11,706 nucleotides of DNA. It comes from Thermoplasmatota archaeon (GTDB taxonomy: Archaea; Thermoplasmatota; E2; DHVEG-1). Below, one piece after another: positions 1 through 7,222 of this stretch. How positions within the stretch are numbered: position 1 is the first letter of the stretch; every line of letters starts with the position of its first letter. A program made the position numbers and the translations under genes. The notes below the pieces were generated by a model that saw only the letters and a list, made by a program, of their open reading frames with translations, was not told where the DNA came from and searched no databases. Location of the stretch: contig JALHTX010000303.1 of NCBI GenBank assembly GCA_022866015.1, positions 1 to 11,706 on the forward strand. The letters are read 5' to 3'.

Positions 1-123
1 ATACGAGCTACAGTCACAAACTCCACCTATTTTCCAACCATCGAGAATATGCAGATGAAGATCGATCAATTCTTAGGAGGAAAAAAATTCAACTTCGATG
101 TGTCCAACTACTTATGTCTTTGA
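1..123 (+). CDS. C-terminal fragment of a probable IS630-type transposase (5' end outside the window)
   Basis: Reading frame 1 is open from the first base to a TGA at 121-123, giving 40 residues. The stretch ATVTNSTYFPTIENMQ followed by a KIDQFL-like helix resembles the C-terminal tail of IS630/DDE-superfamily transposases, where a 'VTHNTYFPTLE' type motif precedes a final helix. Codon use is richer in C and G (ATC, TTC, ACC) than in the pyr genes, which is similar to the insertion sequence at the other end of the window and consistent with mobile DNA. The catalytic residues lie outside the window, so activity cannot be judged. The coding status is fairly safe. The family call rests on a short tail and is tentative. 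Confidence 0.5.
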   Translation: MRATVTNSTYFPTIENMQMKIDQFLGGKKFNFDVSNYLCL

Positions 124-189
124 CTAATAATAGGTTAATTTTAAATACTAGGAAAAATTTGCGTTTTGATGCCAAATCTTGAAGAAGTA

Positions 190-198
190 CATATAAGA
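190..198 (+). promoter_or_regulatory. Candidate archaeal TATA box for the pyrD-pyrK-yjbQ operon
   Basis: ACATATAAG lies about 45-50 bases upstream of the pyrD start, in the 119-base gap after the transposase fragment. In archaea transcription usually begins about 25 bases downstream of the TATA box, which would leave a short leader carrying the GAGGTG ribosome binding site at 232-237. No start site has been measured, and other AT-rich matches exist nearby (for example around 133-146). Confidence 0.35.
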
Positions 199-242
199 CA
201 ATTTTTTAATAACTGTTTTTACTTTAATATCGAGGTGTTAAC

Positions 243-1151
243 TTGATAGAAATACCAACAAAAATTGCAAATCTAAGGTTAAAAAATCCTACAATACTTG
301 CCTCTGGAATTATGGATGAAGATGCTGGTAGTATGATCCGTATTTTTAAATCTGGTGCAGGAGCAATTGTTACCAAATCTATTGGTTTGAAACCAAGAGA
401 AGGTTATCCTAATCCGTCAGTAATTGAACTTGAATGTGGATTACTTAATGCTATGGGTTTACCAAATCCAGGTATCGAGGAATTTAAAAGTGAAGTAATT
501 AAACTTAAAAAATCAAAAGTTACAGTTATTGGTAGTATTTTTGGTTCAAATAGCAAAGAATTTACAGTACTTGGAACTAAAATGCAGGATGCGGGTGTTA
601 ATGCATTAGAACTCAATATGAGTTGTCCTCATGCAAAAGGATACGGCCTTGAAATAGGATCTGACCAAAAAATCGTAGAAAAAATAACTACAAATGTTAA
701 ATCATCTGTATCAATCCCTGTTTTTGTAAAAATATCGCCCAATCTTACAGATATACCAAAAATTGCACAATCAGCAGAAAAAGGCGGTGCCGATGCAATA
801 GTTGCAATAAATACTGTAAAAGCAATGAAAATAGACATAGAAACACAAAGACCTATTTTATCAAACAAAATAGGTGGTTACTCTGGTAAAGCGATTAAAC
901 CAATAGGAATTAGATGTGTATATGAAATCTACAAAAAAGTAAATATACCAATAATAGGAGTTGGTGGTATAAATACAGGAGAAGATGCAATAGAATATAT
1001 GATGGCAGGTGCATCAGCAGTTCAAATAGGATCAGCAATATACTCTAGAGATATTTATGTATTTGAGAAAATATGTAAAGAAATAAAAAACTGGATGAAA
1101 ACTAACAATTATAAAAAAATAGATGAATTAATCGGAGTAGCAAACCTATGA
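243..1151 (+). CDS. pyrD: Dihydroorotate dehydrogenase B, catalytic FMN subunit
   Basis: This is the cytoplasmic class 1B enzyme that oxidises dihydroorotate to orotate in UMP synthesis. Electrons pass from FMN to the partner PyrK and then to NAD+. The 302 residues match the family length. The sequence shows the N-terminal NPTILASG segment (15-22), NAMGLPNPG (69-77), LNMSCPH (124-130) with Cys128 as the expected catalytic base of class 1 enzymes, VKISPN (162-167), INTVKAMKID (189-198) and the phosphate-binding GVGGINTGEDA (239-249) with QIGSAI (261-266). The start is a TTG, chosen because GAGGTG at 232-237 sits 5 bases upstream and the product then begins exactly where the family does. The stop overlaps the pyrK start by four bases (ATGA), so the two are translationally coupled. 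The call is secure. Confidence 0.96.
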   Translation: MIEIPTKIANLRLKNPTILASGIMDEDAGSMIRIFKSGAGAIVTKSIGLKPREGYPNPSVIELECGLLNAMGLPNPGIEEFKSEVIKLKKSKVTVIGSIFGSNSKEFTVLGTKMQDAGVNALELNMSCPHAKGYGLEIGSDQKIVEKITTNVKSSVSIPVFVKISPNLTDIPKIAQSAEKGGADAIVAINTVKAMKIDIETQRPILSNKIGGYSGKAIKPIGIRCVYEIYKKVNIPIIGVGGINTGEDAIEYMMAGASAVQIGSAIYSRDIYVFEKICKEIKNWMKTNNYKKIDELIGVANL

Positions 1152-1927
1152 ATTATCCACTTGTAACAAAAATAATAGAAACAAAAAATGAAAACAATCG
1201 CATTAAAACAATCAAATTCGAAAATAATAAAAAAATAACTCCCGGTCAATTTTATATGATATGGATACCTGGAGTTGATGAAATACCAATGAGTGTCTCA
1301 TACATTGATAAAAACATAATAGGAATAACTTTTAAAAAAATCGGTGAAGCAACAAACGCCCTTTTTAATCTTAAAAAAGGTGATAAAATAGGTGCTCGTG
1401 GACCATATGGAACAGGTTTTAAATTAAATGGTAAAAAAATACTTTTTGTGGGCGGTGGTACAGGAGTTGCAATGCTTGCACCAGTAATTGAAGAAGCAAT
1501 AAAAAAGAAACTTAACTTAAAAGTCATAATTGGTGCAAAAACAAAAAACGAATTATTCTTTGAAAAAAGAATAAAAGAGACCGGCGCAGAATTATTTATT
1601 TCAACAGATGATGGAACATATGGAACAAAAGGATTTACTACAGATATTGCAGAAGATATTATCAAAAAAAACCATTTTGATCTTATTTTAACTTGCGGAC
1701 CTGAACTTATGATGAAAAAACTCATGGATATATCAAAAGATATCGATTTTCAAGCATCACTAGAACGTTTTATGAAATGTGGTTTTGGAATATGTGGACA
1801 ATGTTGCATTGGAGATGGAATAAGAGTATGTACTGAAGGACCTATTTTTAATGAAAAAACCCTTAAAAAAATACAAGATTTTGGTATTTTTAAAAGAGAT
1901 GCATCTGGTAAAAAAATAAAATTTTAA
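1148..1927 (+). CDS. pyrK: Dihydroorotate dehydrogenase B, electron-transfer subunit (FAD / 2Fe-2S)
   Basis: This is the partner of PyrD in the heterotetrameric class 1B enzyme. It carries FAD and a [2Fe-2S] cluster and hands electrons to NAD+. The 259 residues follow the ferredoxin-reductase plan: an FAD-binding beta barrel with PMSVS (47-51), GPYGTGF (85-91), a nucleotide-binding VGGGTGVAML (101-110), CGPELMMK (183-190), and a cysteine cluster Cys211, Cys216, Cys219 and Cys228 in the spacing expected for the PyrK iron-sulphur cluster (Cys220 is an extra cysteine). The ATG overlaps the pyrD stop, and GGAG at 1134-1137 is a plausible ribosome binding site. Adjacency to pyrD separates it from the related sulfide dehydrogenase and glutamate synthase-type flavoproteins. 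The call is secure. Confidence 0.95.
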   Translation: MNYPLVTKIIETKNENNRIKTIKFENNKKITPGQFYMIWIPGVDEIPMSVSYIDKNIIGITFKKIGEATNALFNLKKGDKIGARGPYGTGFKLNGKKILFVGGGTGVAMLAPVIEEAIKKKLNLKVIIGAKTKNELFFEKRIKETGAELFISTDDGTYGTKGFTTDIAEDIIKKNHFDLILTCGPELMMKKLMDISKDIDFQASLERFMKCGFGICGQCCIGDGIRVCTEGPIFNEKTLKKIQDFGIFKRDASGKKIKF

Positions 1928-1936
1928 GTGATAAAA

Positions 1937-2356
1937 ATGGGTGTTTTTACAGGTGAAATAAAAATTAATACAAATGGTGAAGTTGATATTATTGATATTA
2001 CAGATGACCTGCAAAAAGTTGTAAAAGACTCAAAAATAAATAACGGAATAATCTGTGTTTTTATTCCGGGTTCAACAGGTACTATTACCACTATTGAATA
2101 TGAGCCAGGTTTGCAGAAAGATTTTCCACGTGCACTTGAAAAAATAGCACCTAAAAAAGGATATTATGCTCATCATGAAACTTGGAATGATGACAATGGC
2201 CATTCACATGTACGTGCTAGTCTTATGGGTCCTAGTATTACATTACCGGTTTGTAATAAAAAAATTGTTCATGGAACTTGGCAACAAATCGTATTTGTAG
2301 AACTTGATACAAAACCTAGAACACGTAACTTAATCGTTCAAATTGTTGGCGATTAA
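1937..2356 (+). CDS. yjbQ: YjbQ / UPF0047 family protein (secondary thiamine-phosphate synthase type)
   Basis: This small, widely conserved cytoplasmic protein belongs to the YjbQ/UPF0047 family. Family members have weak thiamine-phosphate synthase activity, but their main role is unsettled. The signature is clear (numbers from the ATG): HHETWNDDNGHSHVRASL near residues 79-96, containing the conserved His and Asp/Glu residues, then GPS, then GTWQQIVFVELD near 113-124, then an RTR motif. I place the start at the ATG at 1937. GTGAT at 1928-1932, a good match to the archaeal 16S tail, lies 4 bases before it. A GTG at 1928 is in frame and directly follows the pyrK stop, but it has no ribosome binding site of its own and is better read as part of the binding site. 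The product is 139 residues. The 9-base gap to pyrK places it in the same operon. A metabolic link to pyrimidine synthesis is not established. Confidence 0.9.
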   Translation: MGVFTGEIKINTNGEVDIIDITDDLQKVVKDSKINNGIICVFIPGSTGTITTIEYEPGLQKDFPRALEKIAPKKGYYAHHETWNDDNGHSHVRASLMGPSITLPVCNKKIVHGTWQQIVFVELDTKPRTRNLIVQIVGD

Positions 2357-2574
2357 AAAAGTTAATAATTAAATTTAAATGAAATAATACTTAGTTTTTC
2401 ATCACTATATATTATATCTACTTGGTTTAATATAGAAAGACTATAATTTGAAATTATTATTGATTTCAAGTTAATTTTTAAGAAATATTTTTTAATTTAA
2501 ACATTATTGTTCATTGTTTTATTTTCTTTACATTCTAGGAACAAAAAATTAATAATTATTGTTAATAAATCCAA
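2357..2574. other. Gene-free AT-rich spacer after the pyr operon
   Basis: This is the first part of a 525-base gap without a gene (2357-2881). It is dominated by A and T runs, has stops in all frames at short intervals, and shows no convincing hairpin, tRNA or small reading frame. The T-rich plus-strand stretches (for example 2465-2530) could terminate the pyr operon in the archaeal manner, where a U-rich tract is enough, but no specific site stands out. Confidence 0.5.
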
Positions 2575-2613
2575 GCGAGAAATCCCCAAACTTTAGTTTG
2601 AGGGATGAATCGC
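2575..2613 (+). repeat. Bulged hairpin resembling an IS200/IS605-type subterminal stem
   Basis: An outer stem GCGA (2575-2578) / TCGC (2610-2613) encloses a symmetrical GAA/GAA internal loop (2579-2581 and 2607-2609). Inside it is a long stem from A2582 to T2606: ATCCC and CAAAC pair with GTTTG and GGGAT, with a single bulged A at 2601 and a TTTA tetraloop at 2592-2595. The TTTA loop and the surrounding GCGAGAA...GATGAATCGC context recall the ends and omega-RNA scaffolds of archaeal IS200/IS605 (TnpB) elements as I remember them. The folding is read directly from the bases. The family assignment is inference. Confidence 0.55.
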
Positions 2614-2630
2614 ATGGAACTTATTAGTTT

Positions 2631-2653
2631 AAAACATCCTCAGATGTTTTTTT
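2631..2653 (+). terminator. Hairpin followed by a T7 run, terminator-like
   Basis: AAAACATC (2631-2638) pairs perfectly with GATGTTTT (2643-2650) around a CTCA loop. The 3' arm runs into seven consecutive T residues (2647-2653). On the plus strand this has the form of an intrinsic terminator with a weak, AT-rich stem. It may end a short RNA that starts upstream and includes the hairpin at 2575-2613, or it may simply be one arm of a structured mobile-element remnant. Confidence 0.4.
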
Positions 2654-2665
2654 CCCTCGAGGGAA
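2652..2665. repeat. Perfect 14-base palindrome
   Basis: TTCCCTCGAGGGAA is a perfect dyad with no loop, wedged between the terminator-like hairpin and the next stem. It is much more GC-rich than the surrounding DNA. A loop-free dyad suits a dimeric DNA-binding protein better than an RNA stem, but it may be only a by-product of the structured element around it. Confidence 0.5.
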
Positions 2666-2667
2666 TG

Positions 2668-2687
2668 CCACGACATTTATGTCGTGG
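2668..2687. repeat. Perfect hairpin with TTTA loop, second IS200/IS605-like end
   Basis: CCACGACA pairs perfectly with TGTCGTGG around TTTA, the same tetraloop as the hairpin at 2575-2613. The flanking GGAATG before it and GGAAGGGTGAC after it match the usual look of right ends of TnpB-carrying elements, where the terminal stem is followed by a short conserved tail and then the guide or flank. No tnpA or tnpB gene is present in the window, so if the origin is correct this is a solo or miniature derivative. Confidence 0.55.
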
Positions 2688-2785
2688 AAGGGTGACTGTT
2701 ATAATTAATCTTATCTTTTGTTTTACAGGATAGGCTATATTTTAAAAATAAACAACAATTATAAAAAAAGTTTATTATATAAAAA

Positions 2786-2793
2786 TTTATATA
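2786..2793 (+). promoter_or_regulatory. Archaeal TATA box of the large surface-protein gene
   Basis: TTTATATA, preceded by an A-rich stretch suitable for a B recognition element, is the best TATA match in the window. A start about 25 bases downstream (near 2817) would give a leader of roughly 50 bases that includes the GGGGG ribosome binding site at 2854-2858. The position is inferred from the archaeal consensus only. Confidence 0.5.
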
Positions 2794-2881
2794 CAAAATG
2801 TTATTATATTAGTAAAACAACACATAATATAAATAAAATTCTAATTAATATAAGGGGGAACCAATACTGGTTAAAAAACTA

Positions 2882-5800
2882 ATGCTAATTAGCATACTAG
2901 TAATGCTTTTTCTATCAAGCATTAGTATAAATGTTACGTCTGAAGCAAACGAACCACCGATTTGGGATAAAAACTATAAATTCAGACAAGAGTTGATTTT
3001 ACCAATATCTACAGATAACCCTTCTACAAAATTTCAACCAATGGATATTGAAATTTACTTTAAAAATCCTTGTTGGGGCGAAACAGATCAAAAAAATTCA
3101 ATAAGAGTAGTTGTTTGGGATCAAAAACAATGGTTTGAAATCGAATCCCAGATTTACGATATAAGCTTTGATTCATCAGATAAAATAAAACGATGTGGAA
3201 TAGTTTTTTTGATACCTAAATTTGCTAATGGAAAAGAACAATATTATGTATATTATGATGACTCTGAAAAAAACCCTGCATCTTACCCAGATCATATTTC
3301 TATAGAAGATTCCTATTACTATTATGAGCCTATATCAGGTATTTCTGCAGAAGGAGATTACTATAAGATAATAGAAGACGGTTATATTGTATTTGGAATT
3401 GGACAAAAAGGTAAAGTTCTCTATAGAAGTTTTTCAAATAATATTATAAAAATGAAGCCTGATTCAAAAGATTTTGGGATAACTAATTCGGAAGGTACTG
3501 CATCATTTTGTTTTTCATATTTTAAAGGAGTCGAAGAAATAGATGAAGTGTCATCTGATCAACGCCTAGTTTCAAAACATATAAGCATAGACGGAAATCT
3601 TATGATAGAATTTGGAATTGTAAGCGAATCAGATGATAAAAACCTTAGAACATCAGTTGCTTATAAATATTATTATAATCCAACTATAAACAAAAGGATA
3701 AACGTGCATGTTAAACACCAAGTTTTTGATGAACGCATTGTCGAAGGAATTACAAATATAGATGGAAGATATGGTGCAATTATATCTTATCAATCAAAAA
3801 GCGAACGTTTGGAAAAAATGCGTTTTGGAGCTATATATCCTTTCTTACATGTATACTCTGAAAACGGAGAAATAAAAGAATATAATATGAACACAGATCC
3901 TGAGGGCATAGAGCGAGAGTGGATAATAACTTATAAAGATGACTGTGATCTTGGTAAAAAAGCATGGTTTTCATATGATGAAGGCCAGGAAGGACATGGA
4001 CAAGGAATACTTTTTTCAAAAAATACTAATCTTATAACATCCGGACTTAACGAAAAAGATGGCATACAGTTAAAAGTCGCAGAAAAAGAATATCTAGATG
4101 CGATGGGTGCTGAAATTGATTATGCTTCAATAAATTTTGGTCGTAACTCTTATGAAAGATATGGAACTCAAGATCTTGTAATACCTGCAGATTTTTCTGT
4201 AGAATATGATGCTGAATATTTTACAACTGATACTGAAGGATATAAAGCTATATCGGAAGAAGGAAATATATATCAAACCTTAGTTAAAAACAGGTATAAT
4301 AGCAGTTGGGAATCTAATCTTAGTGGAGAGCAATATATTTACACCTTAAAGGTTATTCCTCGTTTTACTTCAAAACTTTTTTCATATCAATTTTTTTCAA
4401 ATACAACAGAAATTAATCTTTCTTCAATTCAAGCAGAATTATACAAAAACGGAGAATATATAACTACAGGATATACAGAAAAACCAATTATTGGTGCCCC
4501 GAGAATTGTATTTCCAAAGCTTTCAAAAGGAGAATATTATGTAAAGATAATACATCAGAAAATTAACCATGAAAAAAGTTTTATTGGATTTGAAAAAATC
4601 AATATATCTAATGATTCAGAAATTGATATTTTTTGTACTTGGCCTAGGGATATCTCAGTTAAAGTAACTGATCAAAATAATCAAAAAATTGAAAACGTAG
4701 AACTTTGTATATATTTTAATGATACACTAATTGCCACTAATTTTTCAAATAAAACAAAAGAAAATATTTTAACGTTTCCGTTCAAATTATTTGAGCAATA
4801 TAATTTAAAAGGCTTTTACAAAGGCTTCGAAATAATTCATTGTCAGATACCTCCTCTTAAAAATAAAATTGAGCAATCTTTTGAAGTTTATGATTTAACA
4901 GTTGAAATGAAAGATTTATATAATTTTCCACCAGGCGTAGATATAAAAATTTTTCTTACTAGTAACCAAATGTTTTCACCTTTTGAAATATACCCTGTTG
5001 AAATTAGTTCGGGTAAATATTTATTTGAAAAACTTCCTAAGGCGCTTTATGAGTTACAGGTTTCATACGGTGGTTATATCCAAGTTTTTTCAATTAAAAT
5101 ACCCGAAGATGACAATTTTTTTAATCTAAAATTTGAAGCACTTTATAATCTTAAAACATCACTTTTTGATTCACGAGGTAGCAATATAGATAATAATGGA
5201 AAATATTTATCAATATATAGGAATAATATAAAAATCATTGATTCTATCTCACCTAACGTAAATGTTTCTCTTCCACCAGGAGAATATGATATTTATGTTT
5301 ATGAAAATGAGGATAATATTATTGGCTTCAAAAATGTTTTTTTATCAAATGATAAAAAAATCAATATTGTTACAGAAATTAACCCAATTATCCCAAATCT
5401 TGTAAAAGTTTTAGTAATCATTTTTTTAATACAAATAATCGTTTTATTTTTCTTTAGGAAAATATCTCTAAATTCTTTTTTAAAACTTGTAGCTATAAAC
5501 CTTATTTTATTATCTATTGTTTTACCTTGGTGGACTTTAACTGCTTCAAATGCTGAGGGAAATGCTAATAAAACGATTGAAATGTTTTTGACTCCAGGTA
5601 CAATGATCGAGAGTATCAGTTACAAAGATTTAACTTATCTAGATATGGCAACTCTACCTGAGATTTTTACAAACTTTTTAGGTGGATTAGTGTTTATTTT
5701 ATGTTCTGGTTTTGTATTGATAGGAGTAAGTTTCATTCCAAATATATTATATAAGAGGAGACTGACTTTGGTTTTAATTATTTCAAGTATATTGTTTTCA

Positions 5801-6028
5801 ATTATTTTTGTATCAGCCTTCTTACTGGGAATGTCAAAAGTCACAGAATTAAGCCTTGGAAGTTTACAGGGTGAAAGTATTTTAGAAGTTATATTACCCA
5901 CAAAAGAAATTATTTATATGAATGCTTCTTGGGGAGTTGGCATTGGTTTTTATTTATCAATAATTGCTGCTTTAACAGTTTTGATTGCTGGTATTTTAGA
6001 TTATTTAAAGAAAAAAAAGATATTATAA
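2882..6028 (+). CDS. Large secreted or surface protein with beta-rich ectodomain and five C-terminal membrane segments
   Basis: I do not recognise a named function. An N-terminal hydrophobic stretch (LISILVMLFLSSISI) looks like a signal peptide. Residues about 25-130 resemble a DUF2341-like beta domain (YKFRQELILPI, ESQIYDI, VFLIPKFANGKEQYYVYYDD). A long central ectodomain follows. Three consecutive Ig- or carboxypeptidase-regulatory-like repeats then lie at about 590-668, 669-754 and 755-833, each with a 'GEYDIYVYE'-type closing strand. Five hydrophobic helices lie near 840-858, 865-883, 931-953, 960-984 and 1017-1041, and the tail is LKKKKIL. Numerous N-x-S/T sequons suit an archaeal glycosylated cell-envelope protein. 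The ATG at 2882 lies 23 bases after the GGGGG ribosome binding site. An in-frame CTG at 2867 is better spaced and would add VKKL in front, giving the signal peptide its positive n-region. The gene stands alone under its own promoter. Adhesion, envelope structure and sugar binding are all possible roles. Confidence 0.85.
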   Translation: MLISILVMLFLSSISINVTSEANEPPIWDKNYKFRQELILPISTDNPSTKFQPMDIEIYFKNPCWGETDQKNSIRVVVWDQKQWFEIESQIYDISFDSSDKIKRCGIVFLIPKFANGKEQYYVYYDDSEKNPASYPDHISIEDSYYYYEPISGISAEGDYYKIIEDGYIVFGIGQKGKVLYRSFSNNIIKMKPDSKDFGITNSEGTASFCFSYFKGVEEIDEVSSDQRLVSKHISIDGNLMIEFGIVSESDDKNLRTSVAYKYYYNPTINKRINVHVKHQVFDERIVEGITNIDGRYGAIISYQSKSERLEKMRFGAIYPFLHVYSENGEIKEYNMNTDPEGIEREWIITYKDDCDLGKKAWFSYDEGQEGHGQGILFSKNTNLITSGLNEKDGIQLKVAEKEYLDAMGAEIDYASINFGRNSYERYGTQDLVIPADFSVEYDAEYFTTDTEGYKAISEEGNIYQTLVKNRYNSSWESNLSGEQYIYTLKVIPRFTSKLFSYQFFSNTTEINLSSIQAELYKNGEYITTGYTEKPIIGAPRIVFPKLSKGEYYVKIIHQKINHEKSFIGFEKINISNDSEIDIFCTWPRDISVKVTDQNNQKIENVELCIYFNDTLIATNFSNKTKENILTFPFKLFEQYNLKGFYKGFEIIHCQIPPLKNKIEQSFEVYDLTVEMKDLYNFPPGVDIKIFLTSNQMFSPFEIYPVEISSGKYLFEKLPKALYELQVSYGGYIQVFSIKIPEDDNFFNLKFEALYNLKTSLFDSRGSNIDNNGKYLSIYRNNIKIIDSISPNVNVSLPPGEYDIYVYENEDNIIGFKNVFLSNDKKINIVTEINPIIPNLVKVLVIIFLIQIIVLFFFRKISLNSFLKLVAINLILLSIVLPWWTLTASNAEGNANKTIEMFLTPGTMIESISYKDLTYLDMATLPEIFTNFLGGLVFILCSGFVLIGVSFIPNILYKRRLTLVLIISSILFSIIFVSAFLLGMSKVTELSLGSLQGESILEVILPTKEIIYMNASWGVGIGFYLSIIAALTVLIAGILDYLKKKKIL

Positions 6029-6216
6029 GATTTTAAATAATATTTATCATTACAAAGAATATTTTAAAATATCATATGCTTTGAACTATACTTATCAGTT
6101 ATACTATAATATCGACAATTAGATGCTTGGTAAGTATTTTTATCTGTTCATATTGATTAAAAAAATTTATGCTAATTTATCAAAATATAAAATAAAAAAT
6201 AAGAAATGTTTTTTAT
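6029..6216. other. AT-rich convergent intergenic region
   Basis: This 188-base spacer separates the 3' ends of the surface-protein gene and pfkA. It holds a perfect 14-base palindrome ATATTTTAAAATAT (6059-6072) and an all-AT 10-base inverted repeat (6190-6199 with 6209-6218, loop of 9) that overlaps the pfkA stop. T-rich tracts on both strands could serve as archaeal terminators. No gene is visible. Confidence 0.4.
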
Positions 6217-7170
6217 TTATGTTAAAATTTTGATTAGACGATAATACCTGTTAGCATCTATATCTTTCTTTTTAATAGCAACACTCAAAGGGATTTTTAT
6301 TAGTTTATCATTTTTTTCTGTGATACATATATCTGAATTGTTTTTAATCAAGCATTCTACTGCATAATTACCAAGTCTTGCACCAATTATTCTATCTTTT
6401 GATGTAGGCCTACCACCACGCTGTATATGTCCCAATACAGCTACACGTGTTTCAAACCCAGTTTTATTAGTAATTATTTCAGCGATGTTATGTGCATGTG
6501 CTTTTCCTTCTGCAACAATAATTATCCAACTTGCTTTTCCTTTCTTTTTTCCTTCCTCTATCTCTTTACATAGTATATCTATATCAACGTCCAATTCTGG
6601 GACTAATACTTCTTCACATCCACCAGCAAGTGCTACTTCTAAGGCAATATAACCACAATACCTACCCATTACTTCAACTATAAAAATTCTTTCAAGACTT
6701 GTTGCTGTATCCCTAATTTTATCTAATGCATCTAGTGCTACATTTACAGCTGTATCTGCACCAAGTGTTAAATCAACATTGTTAATGTCATTATCAATTG
6801 TTGCAGGTATACCTACTACATTTATACCATATTTAGATGCAAGAATATGTGCACCTACAAGAGATCCACTACCACCTATTACGATTAAACCTTTAATATT
6901 GTTTTTTTGTAGGTTTTCTACTGCTTTTTTTTGCCCGTCTTGTGTAAACATTTTCTTTGAACGAGATGTTTTTAAAATAGTCCCACCCTGATTTATTATA
7001 CCTGATACATCAGTTCTATTTAGAGTTATAAAATCATTTTCAATAATTCCATCATATCCCCGTCTTATACCAACGACTTCTAAGCTATTATGACAAGCTG
7101 TTCTCACAATCGACCGTATAGCGGCGTTTACTCCTGCACAATCTCTTGTTAATACTGCAATTTTTTTCAA
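6217..7170 (-). CDS. pfkA: 6-phosphofructokinase, PfkA family, ATP-type by key residues
   Basis: This enzyme phosphorylates fructose 6-phosphate to fructose 1,6-bisphosphate in glycolysis. At 317 residues it is close to the roughly 320 of bacterial PfkA. Visible motifs are GGSGS (99-103), the catalytic PATIDND (122-128), MGRYCGY (168-174), and ETRVAVLGHIQRGG (240-253) for substrate binding. Position 102 is Gly and position 123 is Ala, where pyrophosphate-dependent enzymes usually have Asp and Lys, so ATP is the more likely donor. Two oddities stand out. The N-terminal loop reads LTRDCAGVNAAIR where the family normally has LTSGGDAPGMNAAIR or LTGGGDCPG, so it is two residues shorter and lacks the paired glycines. 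The usual GGDGS Asp is Ser. The start is a TTG preceded by a GAGAAGGA-type ribosome binding site. The gene lies 52 bases downstream of prsW on the same strand. The family is secure; the donor preference is inferred. Confidence 0.92.
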   Translation of the reverse strand: MKKIAVLTRDCAGVNAAIRSIVRTACHNSLEVVGIRRGYDGIIENDFITLNRTDVSGIINQGGTILKTSRSKKMFTQDGQKKAVENLQKNNIKGLIVIGGSGSLVGAHILASKYGINVVGIPATIDNDINNVDLTLGADTAVNVALDALDKIRDTATSLERIFIVEVMGRYCGYIALEVALAGGCEEVLVPELDVDIDILCKEIEEGKKKGKASWIIIVAEGKAHAHNIAEIITNKTGFETRVAVLGHIQRGGRPTSKDRIIGARLGNYAVECLIKNNSDICITEKNDKLIKIPLSVAIKKKDIDANRYYRLIKILT

Positions 7171-7210
7171 TTTTTATTCCTTCTCATATAGATACTAAAT
7201 AAGAAAGTCT

Positions 7211-7222
7211 TTTAAATTATTT
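7211..7222 (-). promoter_or_regulatory. Possible TATA box for pfkA
   Basis: On the minus strand the 52-base gap between prsW and pfkA contains AATTTAAAAGAC, about 45 bases before the pfkA TTG. It could give pfkA its own promoter. Co-transcription with prsW is equally possible, because the gap is short and the genes are co-directional. Confidence 0.25.

Noticed and set aside
404..868. Antisense open reading frames inside pyrD
   Set aside because: They are complementary-strand shadows of a well-supported gene with low-complexity products and no recognisable motifs or binding sites.
1252..1725. 157-residue antisense frame across pyrK
   Set aside because: It mirrors the pyrK coding pattern. The hydrophobic product arises from complementing Lys- and Asp-rich codons, and no start signal is present.
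6190..6218. Ten-base inverted repeat as a terminator for pfkA or the surface-protein gene
   Set aside because: The stem is entirely A-T, overlaps the pfkA stop and lacks a proper T tract after it in either direction. Such repeats are expected by chance in DNA this AT-rich.
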